Of a DNA stretch of 64,000 nucleotides, positions 1-9,825 are shown in pieces. Under the pieces are notes generated by a model. It did not search any database. It had not been told where the DNA came from and saw nothing but the letters and a program-made list of their open reading frames with translations. The DNA lies in NCBI RefSeq assembly GCF_030297135.1, contig NZ_AP028065.1:1178001-1242000 (forward strand). Reading direction: 5' to 3'. Source of the DNA: Pseudoalteromonas apostichopi (GTDB taxonomy: Bacteria > Pseudomonadota > Gammaproteobacteria > Enterobacterales > Alteromonadaceae). The position numbers and the translations under genes are program-made. Positions within the stretch are counted from its first letter, which is position 1; the number at the start of each line of letters is the position of its first letter.

Positions 1-867
1 CGCTTTTGCCGCCATTGGTACTAAAGACTTTTCTGTCATGCCAGGTACCGTATTTACTTCTAATAAGTAAAAGTTACCTTGCTGATCACGCATTGCATCA
101 ACACGGCCCCAACCACTTGCACCGACTAAATCAAACGCTTTTAATGCCATATCTTGCAATAATTCAGTTTCTTGCACAGATAAATCTGCAGGGCAATGGT
201 ACTGAGTTGTATTTGATTGATACTTAGCTTGATAGTCATAAAAGCCATTTGGCGTCGTCATCTCAATGACAGGTTGAACATCCTGTCCAAGCACAGCAAC
301 AGTAAATTCACGGCCTGAGATCCACTGTTCCACCAGTACTTGGCTATCAAACTTAAATGCGGCATTAAGTGCAGTATCTAGTTGCTCTGCGTTATTTGCT
401 TCTGCCATACCAATACTTGAACCTTCATGTGACGGTTTTACCATCACTTTGCCAAATTCATTGATAATCGCTTGGCTATCAAATTCATGGCGGCTATCAA
501 CTACAGCATAGGGTGCTGTGCTCAACCCCATTGCTTTAAATAAATGCTTACAACGCACCTTATCCATCGCAAGCGCTGAGCCAAGAACATCACTGCCTGT
601 ATAGGGAATCCCCATAAATTCTAGAGCGCCCTGAATAGTGCCATCTTCACCACCGCGGCCATGAAGAGCAATAAATACACGTTCAATATTTAACTCTTTT
701 AATTGCCATAACGGCTGATCTTTAGGATCAAAAGCAATGGCATTAACACCCACACTTTGCAAAGCGCTCAATACGGCTTGGCCTGATTTTAGAGAAACTT
801 CTCGTTCGGCAGATGTGCCACCAAAAAGTACCGCTACTTTGCCAAATTTGTCGCTTAACTGGCTCAT
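1..867 (-). CDS. ddlB: D-alanine--D-alanine ligase, C-terminus cut by window edge
   Basis: Joins two D-alanines, using ATP, to make the dipeptide that MurF adds to the peptidoglycan precursor in the cytoplasm. The reading frame is open from the ATG at 867 to the left edge (about 289 codons). The translation starts MSQLSDKFGKVAVLFGGTSA and contains the Ddl signatures FGGTSAEREVS, LHGRGGEDG and KPSHEGSS, then LLEVNTVPGMT near the window edge. Only the last part of the ATP-grasp fold is missing. Its ATG overlaps the murC stop by four bases (ATGA), so it is translationally coupled as the last visible gene of the dcw operon. The family identification is firm; the C-terminus cannot be checked here. 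Confidence 0.96.
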   Translation of the reverse strand, partial: MSQLSDKFGKVAVLFGGTSAEREVSLKSGQAVLSALQSVGVNAIAFDPKDQPLWQLKELNIERVFIALHGRGGEDGTIQGALEFMGIPYTGSDVLGSALAMDKVRCKHLFKAMGLSTAPYAVVDSRHEFDSQAIINEFGKVMVKPSHEGSSIGMAEANNAEQLDTALNAAFKFDSQVLVEQWISGREFTVAVLGQDVQPVIEMTTPNGFYDYQAKYQSNTTQYHCPADLSVQETELLQDMALKAFDLVGASGWGRVDAMRDQQGNFYLLEVNTVPGMTEKSLVPMAAKA

Positions 868-2315
868 ACATTTACCTGCTTTAGTTGTTCAATAGACAAC
901 TTAGTTGCTGCTAACTTTTTCACTAACTGGCCTATGTTACCAGCGCCCTGTGTTAAAACTAAATCATTATCTTGCAGTGTATTCGCAAGTACACCGGCAA
1001 GCTCAGAGCTACTAGCAACATGTAATGGCTCTTTACCTCGCTGTCGTAAGCTACGGCATAAACTCTTGCTGTCAGCACCGACAATTGGCTCTTCACCTGC
1101 TGAATACACATCAAGCAATAACAACTGATCAACGTCAGCCAGTACTTTTACAAAATCCTCGTACAAGTCACGAGTACGACTATAACGGTGCGGCTGGTAA
1201 ACCATCACTAAACGTTTATCCGGCCATCCCTCACGAACCGCCGCAATTGTCGCTGCCACTTCTGATGGGTGGTGACCATAATCATCAACTAACATGACAT
1301 TGCCACGTTCATTTTCAAACGTTCCGTAATGCTGAAAACGACGGCCTACCCCTTCAAATTTTGTTAGCGCTTCTAAAATTGCATGGTTAGCAATGTTTTG
1401 ATCTTTAGCAACTGCAATTGCAGCCGTTGCATTAAGCGCGTTGTGCTTGCCCGGCATATTAAGCGTTACTGCTAGGCTTTCACCTTGTTTATTCACCACA
1501 TTGAATGAGCAAGTATTCGCTGTTTGGCTAAAATCAGCCATTCGATAATCAGCTTCTGCTGATTCACCATAGGTGATAACAGGGCGTCCAAAACGAGGAA
1601 TAAGTTCTGCCGCAACTTCAGAATCAATACACACTACAGCTAAACCATAAAACGGTAAGTTATGAATGAAATCGACGTAAGTATCTTTCATTTTTTCTAA
1701 GCTACCGCCATAGGTGTCCATGTGATCTTCTTCTACATTGGTGATCACCGATACCATAGGTTGTAAATGTAAGAATGACGCATCACTCTCATCAGCTTCA
1801 GCTATTAAAAAATCGCTTTTACCTACCTTGGCATTACTCCCTGCACTATTTAACAAGCCACCAATAATAAAGGTTGGATCAAGGCCTGCTTGTGCATAAA
1901 TGCTGGCAATTAAACTGGTTGTTGTGGTTTTACCATGGGTGCCTGCCACTGCGATACCGTGGCGAAAACGCATTAATTCAGCCAGCATTTCTGCACGGCG
2001 AACAATTGGAATACGCGCCGCTTTGGCTGCTTTAATCTCAGGGTTTTGCTCATTAATCGCACTTGATACCACCACAACACTGGCATCTTTTACATTATTT
2101 TCGTCATGACCAATAAATACTTCTGCACCCAGTTGAATTAAGCGCTCAGTCATCGCACTGTGCGCAATGTCTGAACCTGTGATGCGGTAGCCTTCAAAAG
2201 CAAGTACTTCGGCAATACCACCCATACCTGCGCCACCAATACCAACAAAGTGGATGGTGTCGATACGACGCATCGCAGGGCGAGTGTTGTTTTCTTTCAT
2301 CGTGCTTTCTTTCAC
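864..2315 (-). CDS. murC: UDP-N-acetylmuramate--L-alanine ligase MurC
   Basis: Adds L-alanine to UDP-MurNAc, the first amino-acid step of peptidoglycan precursor synthesis. The 483-residue product has the N-terminal UDP-binding loop HFVGIGGAGMGG (about residues 22-33), the Mur ligase P-loop AGTHGKTTTTS (about 125) and the DDYGHHP motif typical of MurC. Two starts are possible: a GTG at 2315, two bases after the murG stop, or the ATG at 2300. The GTG has the better-placed purine-rich stretch (GAGA). Length and motifs match the family. Confidence 0.97.
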   Translation of the reverse strand: MKESTMKENNTRPAMRRIDTIHFVGIGGAGMGGIAEVLAFEGYRITGSDIAHSAMTERLIQLGAEVFIGHDENNVKDASVVVVSSAINEQNPEIKAAKAARIPIVRRAEMLAELMRFRHGIAVAGTHGKTTTTSLIASIYAQAGLDPTFIIGGLLNSAGSNAKVGKSDFLIAEADESDASFLHLQPMVSVITNVEEDHMDTYGGSLEKMKDTYVDFIHNLPFYGLAVVCIDSEVAAELIPRFGRPVITYGESAEADYRMADFSQTANTCSFNVVNKQGESLAVTLNMPGKHNALNATAAIAVAKDQNIANHAILEALTKFEGVGRRFQHYGTFENERGNVMLVDDYGHHPSEVAATIAAVREGWPDKRLVMVYQPHRYSRTRDLYEDFVKVLADVDQLLLLDVYSAGEEPIVGADSKSLCRSLRQRGKEPLHVASSSELAGVLANTLQDNDLVLTQGAGNIGQLVKKLAATKLSIEQLKQVNV

Positions 2316-2317
2316 TA

Positions 2318-3391
2318 CTAATCTCTTCTATCTGCTAGTTGCTCACAGCGCTTTGCAACATTGGCTGTGGCATCTAAAATAGCAAGCTGTTTTGCTTTGC
2401 TTGCCATTGTTGAAATTTTTTCTGGTGCGCTGACATACGGTGTTAATAACTCCACAACCGCCGCTTGATTAAACTCACTTTGCTGCATAATCAATGCAGC
2501 TTGCTCAGCGACTAAATACTTTGCATTAGCAGTTTGATGGTCATCTACAGCATGTGGGAAGGGCACAAATAACGCCATTCGACCTGCAGCAGCAATCTCA
2601 CTAACCGTTAACGCACCAGCGCGGCAAATTACCAAATCGGCCCATTGATATGCACTATCCATATCATCAATGAATTCAGCAACTTTGCTATTTTCAGCTA
2701 ACCCTAACTGTTGATAGCTAGCAGTCACATTAGGTTCATTATTTTTACCCGTTTGATGCCATATATTAAGCGCTGTTAGCGCTGAAAGTTCACTGAATAC
2801 AGCAGGTAAAGTTTCATTGAGTACCTGAGCGCCCAGTGACCCACCTACGACAAGCACATTGATTGGCGAAGTCGTTTTTTTAGCAGTGACATTAGCAACA
2901 CTTGCTCGCACCGGATTGCCAACCACTTCACATTGTTCTTTTGCAAAAGCCGACGGGAAAGCTGCCAGCACTTTATTAGCAAACTTTGCTAACCAACGGT
3001 TACTCATACCTGCAACAGCATTTTGCTCATGAATAACCAAAGGAATACCTAAGCTTTTCGCTGCAAGTCCAGTGGGTCCAGTTACATAACCACCCATAGC
3101 TAAAACAACATCAGGCTTTTGCTTTTTTAAAATTTTACGTGCTTGAAAAATGGCATTCATCACCATAAATGGTGCTTTAATCAAGCGCTTAACCCCGTTG
3201 CCGCGCACACCTTTCACATTGATAAATTCAATCTCAATGTTGTGCTTAGGAACGACAGTTGCCTCCATTCTGTCAGGGGTACCAATCCAGCTAACCTGCC
3301 AGCCTTGTTGCTTTAAAAAGTCAGCAACCGCAATACCTGGGAAAATATGCCCACCGGTACCGCCAGCAACAACAAGTAACTTTTTACTCAT
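2318..3391 (-). CDS. murG: UDP-GlcNAc:lipid I N-acetylglucosaminyltransferase MurG
   Basis: Transfers GlcNAc to lipid I to form lipid II at the inner face of the cytoplasmic membrane. The 357-residue protein carries the N-terminal glycine-rich loop GGTGGHIFPG (about residues 10-19), HEQNAVAGMSNR, and the GGSLGAQVLNE loop of the C-terminal donor-binding domain, all diagnostic for MurG (GT28). Its ATG overlaps the ftsW stop as ATGA. It is the usual length for the family. Confidence 0.97.
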   Translation of the reverse strand: MSKKLLVVAGGTGGHIFPGIAVADFLKQQGWQVSWIGTPDRMEATVVPKHNIEIEFINVKGVRGNGVKRLIKAPFMVMNAIFQARKILKKQKPDVVLAMGGYVTGPTGLAAKSLGIPLVIHEQNAVAGMSNRWLAKFANKVLAAFPSAFAKEQCEVVGNPVRASVANVTAKKTTSPINVLVVGGSLGAQVLNETLPAVFSELSALTALNIWHQTGKNNEPNVTASYQQLGLAENSKVAEFIDDMDSAYQWADLVICRAGALTVSEIAAAGRMALFVPFPHAVDDHQTANAKYLVAEQAALIMQQSEFNQAAVVELLTPYVSAPEKISTMASKAKQLAILDATANVAKRCEQLADRRD

Positions 3392-4563
3392 CGCTTACCT
3401 CCACGTGAGGTTGCCTGCTTAGTCGCCATTTTGGTTTCAAAATCTATTCGCAAAAGTACACCTGTTGCTATGGTCATAATTAATAAACTAGAACCACCGT
3501 ATGAAATAAACGGTAATGTTAAGCCTTTCGTTGGCAAAATACCCGCGCTAGCGCCAACATTGACCATGGTTTGAAACGCAAACCAGATACCAATAGCAAA
3601 GGCAAAATAGCCTTCGTATTCTTTGCCACATTTCAGCGCTTTTTGGCCAATTAACAGGGCTCTAAATACAAACACACCGAGCACTATCAAAATACTTAAT
3701 ACGCCAAAGAAGCCAAGCTCTTCACCAATCACAGCAAAGATAAAGTCATTATGTGCTTCAGGTAGGTATTGCAGTTTTTGCACGCTATTACCTAACCCTT
3801 GACCAAACCAGCCACCTTGGCTGTATGCCATTAGCGATTGTACTAACTGATATCCTTTACCGAATGGATCTTCCCATGGCTCCAAAAAGCCTGTTACTCG
3901 AGCCATACGATATGGTTCAGCGATGATCAACACCACAACTGCTGCAATACCAGTTAAGATAAGACCAAAAAATTGCCATAGCTTAGCACCTGCTAAAAAC
4001 AACAAACCAACAGTCGTCACAAACAATACAACAACTGTTCCTAAGTCTGGTTGCATCAAAATCAAAAATGCATAAACACCAAATACAGCTAATGGCTTAA
4101 AGAAGCCTTTTAAGTTCTCTTGTACTTCTTCACGTTTACGCACTAAGTAACCAGCAATGTAGCTAAAGAAATACAGCTTGGCGGCTTCAGCGACCTGAAA
4201 GCCCACTGGGCCAATAGGTATCCAACGCTTTGCACCATTTACTTCACGGCCAACAATCAGCACCAAAACCAGCAAACCTAAACCCAGCAACAATAAATAG
4301 GCGTTACTGCGCTTCCACCAATCCATAGGCACGTTAGTGGCAATCCAAAATAAGAAAAAGCCCATAATTAAGAACATGCCATGGCGAATGATAATGTGAT
4401 ACGGATTATCAAATAATCGCTCTGCTGTTGGCATAGAGGCACTGGTTACCATCACAAAGCCAACGCCAATCAACATCAACATGCAATACAATAACGGCAC
4501 ATCATAAAGTTGCGGCGATTGTTTTGGTGTTAATGCTTCACGGATGTCAGCAAATGCAATCAT
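3388..4563 (-). CDS. ftsW: Septal peptidoglycan polymerase FtsW (SEDS family)
   Basis: Polytopic membrane glycosyltransferase that polymerises lipid II at the septum together with FtsI (PBP3). About ten hydrophobic segments are visible, and the C-terminal part has the SEDS signature LPFISYGGSSL. An upstream in-frame ATG at 4584 would give 398 residues, but the ATG at 4563 follows a strong Shine-Dalgarno (GGAGGCAGT) and overlaps the murD stop as ATGA, like most junctions in this operon. I therefore prefer 4563 (391 residues). Confidence 0.95.
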   Translation of the reverse strand: MIAFADIREALTPKQSPQLYDVPLLYCMLMLIGVGFVMVTSASMPTAERLFDNPYHIIIRHGMFLIMGFFLFWIATNVPMDWWKRSNAYLLLLGLGLLVLVLIVGREVNGAKRWIPIGPVGFQVAEAAKLYFFSYIAGYLVRKREEVQENLKGFFKPLAVFGVYAFLILMQPDLGTVVVLFVTTVGLLFLAGAKLWQFFGLILTGIAAVVVLIIAEPYRMARVTGFLEPWEDPFGKGYQLVQSLMAYSQGGWFGQGLGNSVQKLQYLPEAHNDFIFAVIGEELGFFGVLSILIVLGVFVFRALLIGQKALKCGKEYEGYFAFAIGIWFAFQTMVNVGASAGILPTKGLTLPFISYGGSSLLIMTIATGVLLRIDFETKMATKQATSRGGKR

Positions 4564-5885
4564 ACTGCCTCCGCCAATACGCACTGCGCAAAGTCATCAC
4601 CACGTTGCATATAATTGTTATACATATCAATGCTGGCGCATGCAGGTGCTAATAATACTATATCGCCGCTCGTGCTTAACTTTTTTGCTAGTTGCACAGC
4701 TTCATGCATGTTGGTGGTTAGGTGACCTTTTTCAGTCAGAGCCACTAACGCTTTAGCATCTTTACCAAAACAAACAAGCGCTTTTACTTTGTCGTTTAAG
4801 TATGGCTTTAAGGCATCTAAATCAGCCCCTTTTGCATCACCACCAGCAATCACAACTAATTGCTTGGCTTGATAAGCTAAGCTTTCAATCGCAGCGATTG
4901 TTGCACCTACATTAGTCGCCTTTGAATCGTTAAAGTATTTTACTTCATTAATTTCAGCAACAAACTGACAACGGTGTGCCAGCCCTGTAAAAGCACTAAA
5001 CGCTTGCTGGTAATGCTCTTTAGCAATATCAAACGGGCTCAGTAATGCCATCACCGCTAAGGCGTTTTGTTGATTGTGTGAGCCAACAACATTTAAGCAG
5101 CTTGCTGGTAATACTGGCTTACCGTGTGCTGCAAAGTATTGCTCACCTTGATGTTCAACCAAGGCAAAATCTGCATTAGCGAGCGCAAAGCTCACTTGTG
5201 GTTGCTTTGCAGTGTGCGTAGCCACATCAATCGCATTAACTACAGCAAGCTCTGAGCCGTTATAAATACTTTGCTTAGAGTCAATGTATGCTTGGTAGCT
5301 TGGATAACGATCGAGGTGATCTTCGCTAACATTCAATACACAGGCACTTTTTGCTTTTAAGCTGTGTGTGGTATCAAGCTGAAAGCTCGACAGTTCAAGT
5401 ACATACACATCATAGTCTTGCGATAGTAAATCAAGCACTGCCGTGCCAATATTGCCACCAAGGCCAACTTTATAACCGGCCGCTTTAAGTACTTCAAACG
5501 CCAATGTAACTACAGTCGACTTACCATTTGAACCAGTCACCGCAACAATTGGTTTATCGGTTAAGCGGGCAAAAAGCTCAACGTCACCAATCACTTCAAC
5601 ACCAGCAGCAATCGCTTTTGCTACAGCAGGTGTAGCTAGGCTTAGACCTGGACTGATGATAATAATGTCATTGCTGGCTAAATCAGCCTGTTCTAAATCA
5701 CCAAAGTGAGTTGTTAACTCACTGGCATGCTCGTTTAACCAATCAGCTCCAGGAGGAGCCGAGCGGCTATCAACAACGATTGGCTTAATATTCTGAGATA
5801 ATAAAAAACGCACAATGCCCAGACCGGTTACACCGAGTCCAAGCACTGAAATTTGTTTGTTTTTAATCTCGTTAATGACTGTCAT
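4560..5885 (-). CDS. murD: UDP-MurNAc-L-alanine--D-glutamate ligase MurD
   Basis: Adds D-glutamate to UDP-MurNAc-L-Ala in the cytoplasm. The 441-residue product has the N-terminal Rossmann-like GLGVTGLGIVRF, the Mur P-loop VTGSNGKSTV (about residue 117) and the later motif YFNDSKATN (about 315-323), which is characteristic of MurD. It starts with ATG directly before mraY's stop without a gap. Length is normal. Confidence 0.97.
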   Translation of the reverse strand: MTVINEIKNKQISVLGLGVTGLGIVRFLLSQNIKPIVVDSRSAPPGADWLNEHASELTTHFGDLEQADLASNDIIIISPGLSLATPAVAKAIAAGVEVIGDVELFARLTDKPIVAVTGSNGKSTVVTLAFEVLKAAGYKVGLGGNIGTAVLDLLSQDYDVYVLELSSFQLDTTHSLKAKSACVLNVSEDHLDRYPSYQAYIDSKQSIYNGSELAVVNAIDVATHTAKQPQVSFALANADFALVEHQGEQYFAAHGKPVLPASCLNVVGSHNQQNALAVMALLSPFDIAKEHYQQAFSAFTGLAHRCQFVAEINEVKYFNDSKATNVGATIAAIESLAYQAKQLVVIAGGDAKGADLDALKPYLNDKVKALVCFGKDAKALVALTEKGHLTTNMHEAVQLAKKLSTSGDIVLLAPACASIDMYNNYMQRGDDFAQCVLAEAV

Positions 5886-6968
5886 TTACCTGATCTTTAA
5901 TGTCGCAAGGCCAGCAAGTACTAGCACGATTGAAATAATCCAAAAGCGCACAATAACGCGCGGTTCAGGCCAACCTTTTAATTCATAATGGTGGTGAATA
6001 GGCGCCATTCTAAAAATACGTTGGCCACGTAATTTGTAAGAGCCTACTTGTAAAATCACCGACAATGCTTCCATTACAAACACACCACCCATGATGACAA
6101 GTATCAGTTCTTGACGAACAAGCACTGCAATAATACCCAGTGCTCCACCAAGTGCTAATGAGCCTACATCACCCATAAATACTTGTGCTGGGTAAGTGTT
6201 AAACCATAAGAAGCCTAGTCCTGCACCTACAATCGCAGTACACACAACCACAAGCTCACTAGCTAATGGTAAGTGTGGAATATGTAGATAGCTTGAGAAA
6301 TTAACGTTACCGGTTAAGTAAGCAATAATGGCAAGTGCCGCCGCCACTAAAATCGTAGGTACAATCGCTAGACCATCAAGGCCATCTGTCAGGTTTACCG
6401 CGTTCGACGTACCTACAATTACAAAGTAAGTCATAACGATATAAAACAGCCCAAGCTGAGGTAACACATCTTTGAAAAACGGTACTACTAACGAGGTTTC
6501 GCTGGCTTGCTGCGACGTAAAATAAAGTGCACTTGCAACCACTAACGCAATCACTGATTGCCAAAAGTATTTCCACTTCGCAATTAAGCCTTTAGGATCT
6601 TTACGGATCACTTTACGGTAGTCATCAATAAAGCCAACCACACCTAACGAGCCCACTACAAATAGGGTTGCCCATACATATTTATTTGAAAGGTCAGCCC
6701 ACAGTAATGTGCTGGTAAAAATTGCCCCTAGAATCAAAATGCCGCCCATGGTTGGCGTGCCTTTTTTAGATAAATGAGACTCAGGACCATCGTGACGAAC
6801 AACCTGACCAATTTGCATTTTTTGCAATGCACGAATCAGCTTAGGGCCAAAATAAAGAGAGATAAGCAGCGCCGTTAAAATACCTAAAATCGCACGTAGC
6901 GTAAGGTAAGAAAAAACATTAAAACCACTGTAATACTGTGTTAAATACTCTGCCAGCCAAACTAACAT
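5886..6968 (-). CDS. mraY: Phospho-MurNAc-pentapeptide translocase MraY
   Basis: Integral membrane enzyme that links phospho-MurNAc-pentapeptide to undecaprenyl phosphate, forming lipid I. At 360 residues it has about ten membrane segments and the three catalytic signatures of the family: FIDDYRKV, NLTDGLDGLA and the histidine cluster PIHHHYE in the last cytoplasmic loop. Its ATG overlaps the murF stop by seven bases. Confidence 0.98.
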   Translation of the reverse strand: MLVWLAEYLTQYYSGFNVFSYLTLRAILGILTALLISLYFGPKLIRALQKMQIGQVVRHDGPESHLSKKGTPTMGGILILGAIFTSTLLWADLSNKYVWATLFVVGSLGVVGFIDDYRKVIRKDPKGLIAKWKYFWQSVIALVVASALYFTSQQASETSLVVPFFKDVLPQLGLFYIVMTYFVIVGTSNAVNLTDGLDGLAIVPTILVAAALAIIAYLTGNVNFSSYLHIPHLPLASELVVVCTAIVGAGLGFLWFNTYPAQVFMGDVGSLALGGALGIIAVLVRQELILVIMGGVFVMEALSVILQVGSYKLRGQRIFRMAPIHHHYELKGWPEPRVIVRFWIISIVLVLAGLATLKIR

Positions 6969-8350
6969 GACGATACTCCATTGTTGCCATTTTGCTGGCC
7001 ATTTACTAAATCTGTGACCACAAGTTCCATACGAGAACTACGCGAACCTTTTACAACGATCGTGGTTTTTTGCATCGATTGAGCAAGCTCACTTTGTAAT
7101 TGTTGTAATAATTGTTCACGGCTTGAGAAGTGGCGGTTTGGCTTTTCAAATACATCACTGGCTGATTTGCTTAATACCCCTAGGCTGTAAAGCTCATCAA
7201 TGCCTTTTTGCTGCGCGTATTCACCGACTTGTTGATGATAAAAACGAGCTTCTTCGCCAAGCTCCCCCATATCTCCTAACGCAAAAATACGACGGCCCGG
7301 CATATCACTTAATAAATCAATTGCCGCTTTAACCGATTGCACATTTGCGTTGTAGGTATCATCAATAACAGTCAAAGTGTCTGATACTTTGAGGACGTTA
7401 ACACGGCCTTTCACTTCACCCATGGTTGCTAATGCTGATGCAACATTTTCAAGGCTTACACCCAACTCAGTAGTTAAGGCTGTGGCAATTAAAGCATTGG
7501 CAATATTATGTTTTCCAGGTAATGCGAGGGTGACAGGCACTTTTTTATCTTTATTACAAAGCACAAAAGAAGCACGGGCTTGTTCATCAAGCACCACATC
7601 TTCTGCCCAATAATCTAGTTGTTGGCTAGTAGAAAAGCGTTTTACGTTGCGATCATTTAATTTTTCGAGCCAAAAATCGGCAAAATCACTGTCGCAGTTA
7701 ACCACAGCGACACCATCAGGCTTTAAGCCGTCATAGATTTCACCCTTTGCCGTTGCTACACCTTGTAATGACCCAAACCCCTCTAAGTGAGAAGCTGCAA
7801 CATTACATACCACAGCAACATCAGGTTTCGTCATTGCAACAGTGTAAGCTATTTCACCAATATGATTGGCACCTAATTCAATTACCGCATATTGATGCTG
7901 TGGCTCAAGGCGTAATAACGTCAGTGGTACACCAATGTCATTATTAAAGTTGCCTTTTGTTGCTAGGACTTCACCGTGATCAGATAAAATCGCCGCACAC
8001 ATTTCTTTAACGGTCGTTTTACCTACGCTACCTGTGATAGCAATCGTTTTTGGTGCGACCTGAGCCATGACAGCAGTACCAATTTGGCCTAACGCAATGC
8101 GCGTGTCGCTAACCACAAACTGTACAATATCGACATTAACGGGACGCGCAACAATAGCAGCTATCGCCCCTTTTTCTTTTGCTTGCGCAACAAATTTGTG
8201 GCCGTCAAAGTTGGGGCCTTGTAGCGCTAAAAACACTTCACCATCGCACAAAGTACGAGTGTCTGTGTTGATGTTTTTTACCTTTTGATTACCACCTTGG
8301 TAATCTCTTGCTAGAACATTTGCTAGCCAATCAAAATCCATAGGGATCAT
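6962..8350 (-). CDS. murF: UDP-MurNAc-tripeptide--D-Ala-D-Ala ligase MurF
   Basis: Adds D-Ala-D-Ala to the UDP-MurNAc-tripeptide, the last cytoplasmic precursor step; its substrate comes from DdlB in the same operon. The 462-residue protein has the Mur P-loop ITGSVGKTTVKE (about residue 105), NFNNDIGVPLTLL and DDTYNAN, all typical of MurF. The ATG at 8350 overlaps the murE stop as ATGA; a second ATG at 8341 is less likely. Confidence 0.97.
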   Translation of the reverse strand: MIPMDFDWLANVLARDYQGGNQKVKNINTDTRTLCDGEVFLALQGPNFDGHKFVAQAKEKGAIAAIVARPVNVDIVQFVVSDTRIALGQIGTAVMAQVAPKTIAITGSVGKTTVKEMCAAILSDHGEVLATKGNFNNDIGVPLTLLRLEPQHQYAVIELGANHIGEIAYTVAMTKPDVAVVCNVAASHLEGFGSLQGVATAKGEIYDGLKPDGVAVVNCDSDFADFWLEKLNDRNVKRFSTSQQLDYWAEDVVLDEQARASFVLCNKDKKVPVTLALPGKHNIANALIATALTTELGVSLENVASALATMGEVKGRVNVLKVSDTLTVIDDTYNANVQSVKAAIDLLSDMPGRRIFALGDMGELGEEARFYHQQVGEYAQQKGIDELYSLGVLSKSASDVFEKPNRHFSSREQLLQQLQSELAQSMQKTTIVVKGSRSSRMELVVTDLVNGQQNGNNGVSSC

Positions 8351-9825
8351 AACTGCGCCCCTTGCGATTTTTCTTTTAGTTGTTGTTGTACATATTGACG
8401 ATCGCAGAAGTCGATTCGTTGATCGCCAATAATTTGATAATCTTCGTGGCCTTTACCTGCAATCAAAATCACATCATCAGCACCGGCTTGTGATATAGCA
8501 TAACTAATTGCTAGCGCTCGGTCTGCTTCACAATGTGCAAGTTCTGGCTGTTCAAGCCCTGCAACCACATCTGCGATAATAGCGTTTGGATCTTCACTAC
8601 GCGGGTTATCACTAGTAACAATAATACGGTCTGCATTGCCTTCTGCGGCTTTGGCCATCATCGGGCGTTTACCTTTATCACGATCACCACCGCAACCAAA
8701 CACGCAGCTCACTCCACCCGGTACATGTTTTTGTAGTGCTTGTAATGCAAGAGCAAGTGCATCTGGAGTATGAGCATAATCAACAATGCAGGTTGGTTGA
8801 CCTGGCTCACTAAATGCTTGCATGCGCCCAGCGACTGGTTGCAGTGTTTTACAGGCTTCAACTAATAAAGTGAGTGGGTAGCCCATACCTAATAAAGTGG
8901 CCATTGCAGCAGCTAAATTATATAAGTTAAATTCACCGAATAGTGTGCAATTAACCTCAGCCTGCCCCCAGCTGGTATCAAACTTCGCCGAAATACCTAC
9001 ATTATCGTAAGTCACATCACTGAAATACACAAAACGTGCATTTTCAGGCGATAAATTTTTATGACCATAACAAATCAGGTTATTAAAGTCGTACTTTTCC
9101 AACCATGCCTCAACTTGAGCATCATCTTGGTTAAGTACCACAAGCTCTGGCATATGGTTACGCATTAACATCAACTTAGCATCACCATAGGCATCCATAG
9201 TGCCATGATAATCTAAGTGATCACGTGAAAGGTTAGTAAACACCGCAGCTTTAAACTGACAATGATCAACACGGTGCTGTACTAAGCCATGTGACGAAAC
9301 TTCCATAGCCACAACATCACTCTGTTGCTCTACGAGTTCAGATAAAATACGCTGCAAATCAACACTTGATGGTGTGGTGTTAGCAAGCTCAGTGAGATTA
9401 TCAGGGTGCCCATAGCCAAGTGTACCAATCACCGCTGTGCGTTTTTGACAGTACGCAGCTAAATGCGCGATCATCGCTGTTGTCGTTGACTTGCCATTGG
9501 TGCCTGTTACACCCACTAAATCAAGTTGCTTTGATGGCTGTTGATAAAAAGCAGCCGCGAGTGCTGGCAATTTTTTTGCTAAATCTGTTACTAAATAAAG
9601 TGGTTCAAATTCACAATCGAACTCACATAAACGGTCAGCAATTATTGCCACCGCACCATTTTCAATGGCTTTTTCAATAAACTGTCCGCCATCAAGTTGA
9701 TGACCTTTAATAGCAACAAACACATCGCCAGCTTTCACATCTCGACTATCAAGACGTAGTTGATTGACCAATAAACTATTGGCCTCAATATCAATATGAT
9801 TAAGAATCGGTTTTAAATCACGCAT
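8347..9825 (-). CDS. murE: UDP-MurNAc-dipeptide--meso-diaminopimelate ligase MurE
   Basis: Adds the third stem-peptide residue. The 492-residue product has the P-loop GVTGTNGKSTTT (about residue 110) and the substrate-selecting DNPRSEDP motif (about 410). In characterised MurE enzymes DNPR marks meso-diaminopimelate rather than lysine specificity, so a standard Gram-negative A1gamma peptidoglycan is expected. It overlaps the end of ftsI by eight bases. Confidence 0.97.
   Translation of the reverse strand: MRDLKPILNHIDIEANSLLVNQLRLDSRDVKAGDVFVAIKGHQLDGGQFIEKAIENGAVAIIADRLCEFDCEFEPLYLVTDLAKKLPALAAAFYQQPSKQLDLVGVTGTNGKSTTTAMIAHLAAYCQKRTAVIGTLGYGHPDNLTELANTTPSSVDLQRILSELVEQQSDVVAMEVSSHGLVQHRVDHCQFKAAVFTNLSRDHLDYHGTMDAYGDAKLMLMRNHMPELVVLNQDDAQVEAWLEKYDFNNLICYGHKNLSPENARFVYFSDVTYDNVGISAKFDTSWGQAEVNCTLFGEFNLYNLAAAMATLLGMGYPLTLLVEACKTLQPVAGRMQAFSEPGQPTCIVDYAHTPDALALALQALQKHVPGGVSCVFGCGGDRDKGKRPMMAKAAEGNADRIIVTSDNPRSEDPNAIIADVVAGLEQPELAHCEADRALAISYAISQAGADDVILIAGKGHEDYQIIGDQRIDFCDRQYVQQQLKEKSQGAQL

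Noticed and set aside
4563..4584. Upstream start for ftsW adding seven residues
   Set aside because: The internal ATG has a far better ribosome-binding site and restores the four-base ATGA overlap seen across the operon.
6376..6576. 66-codon minus-strand frame inside mraY
   Set aside because: Out-of-frame shadow of a strongly conserved gene.
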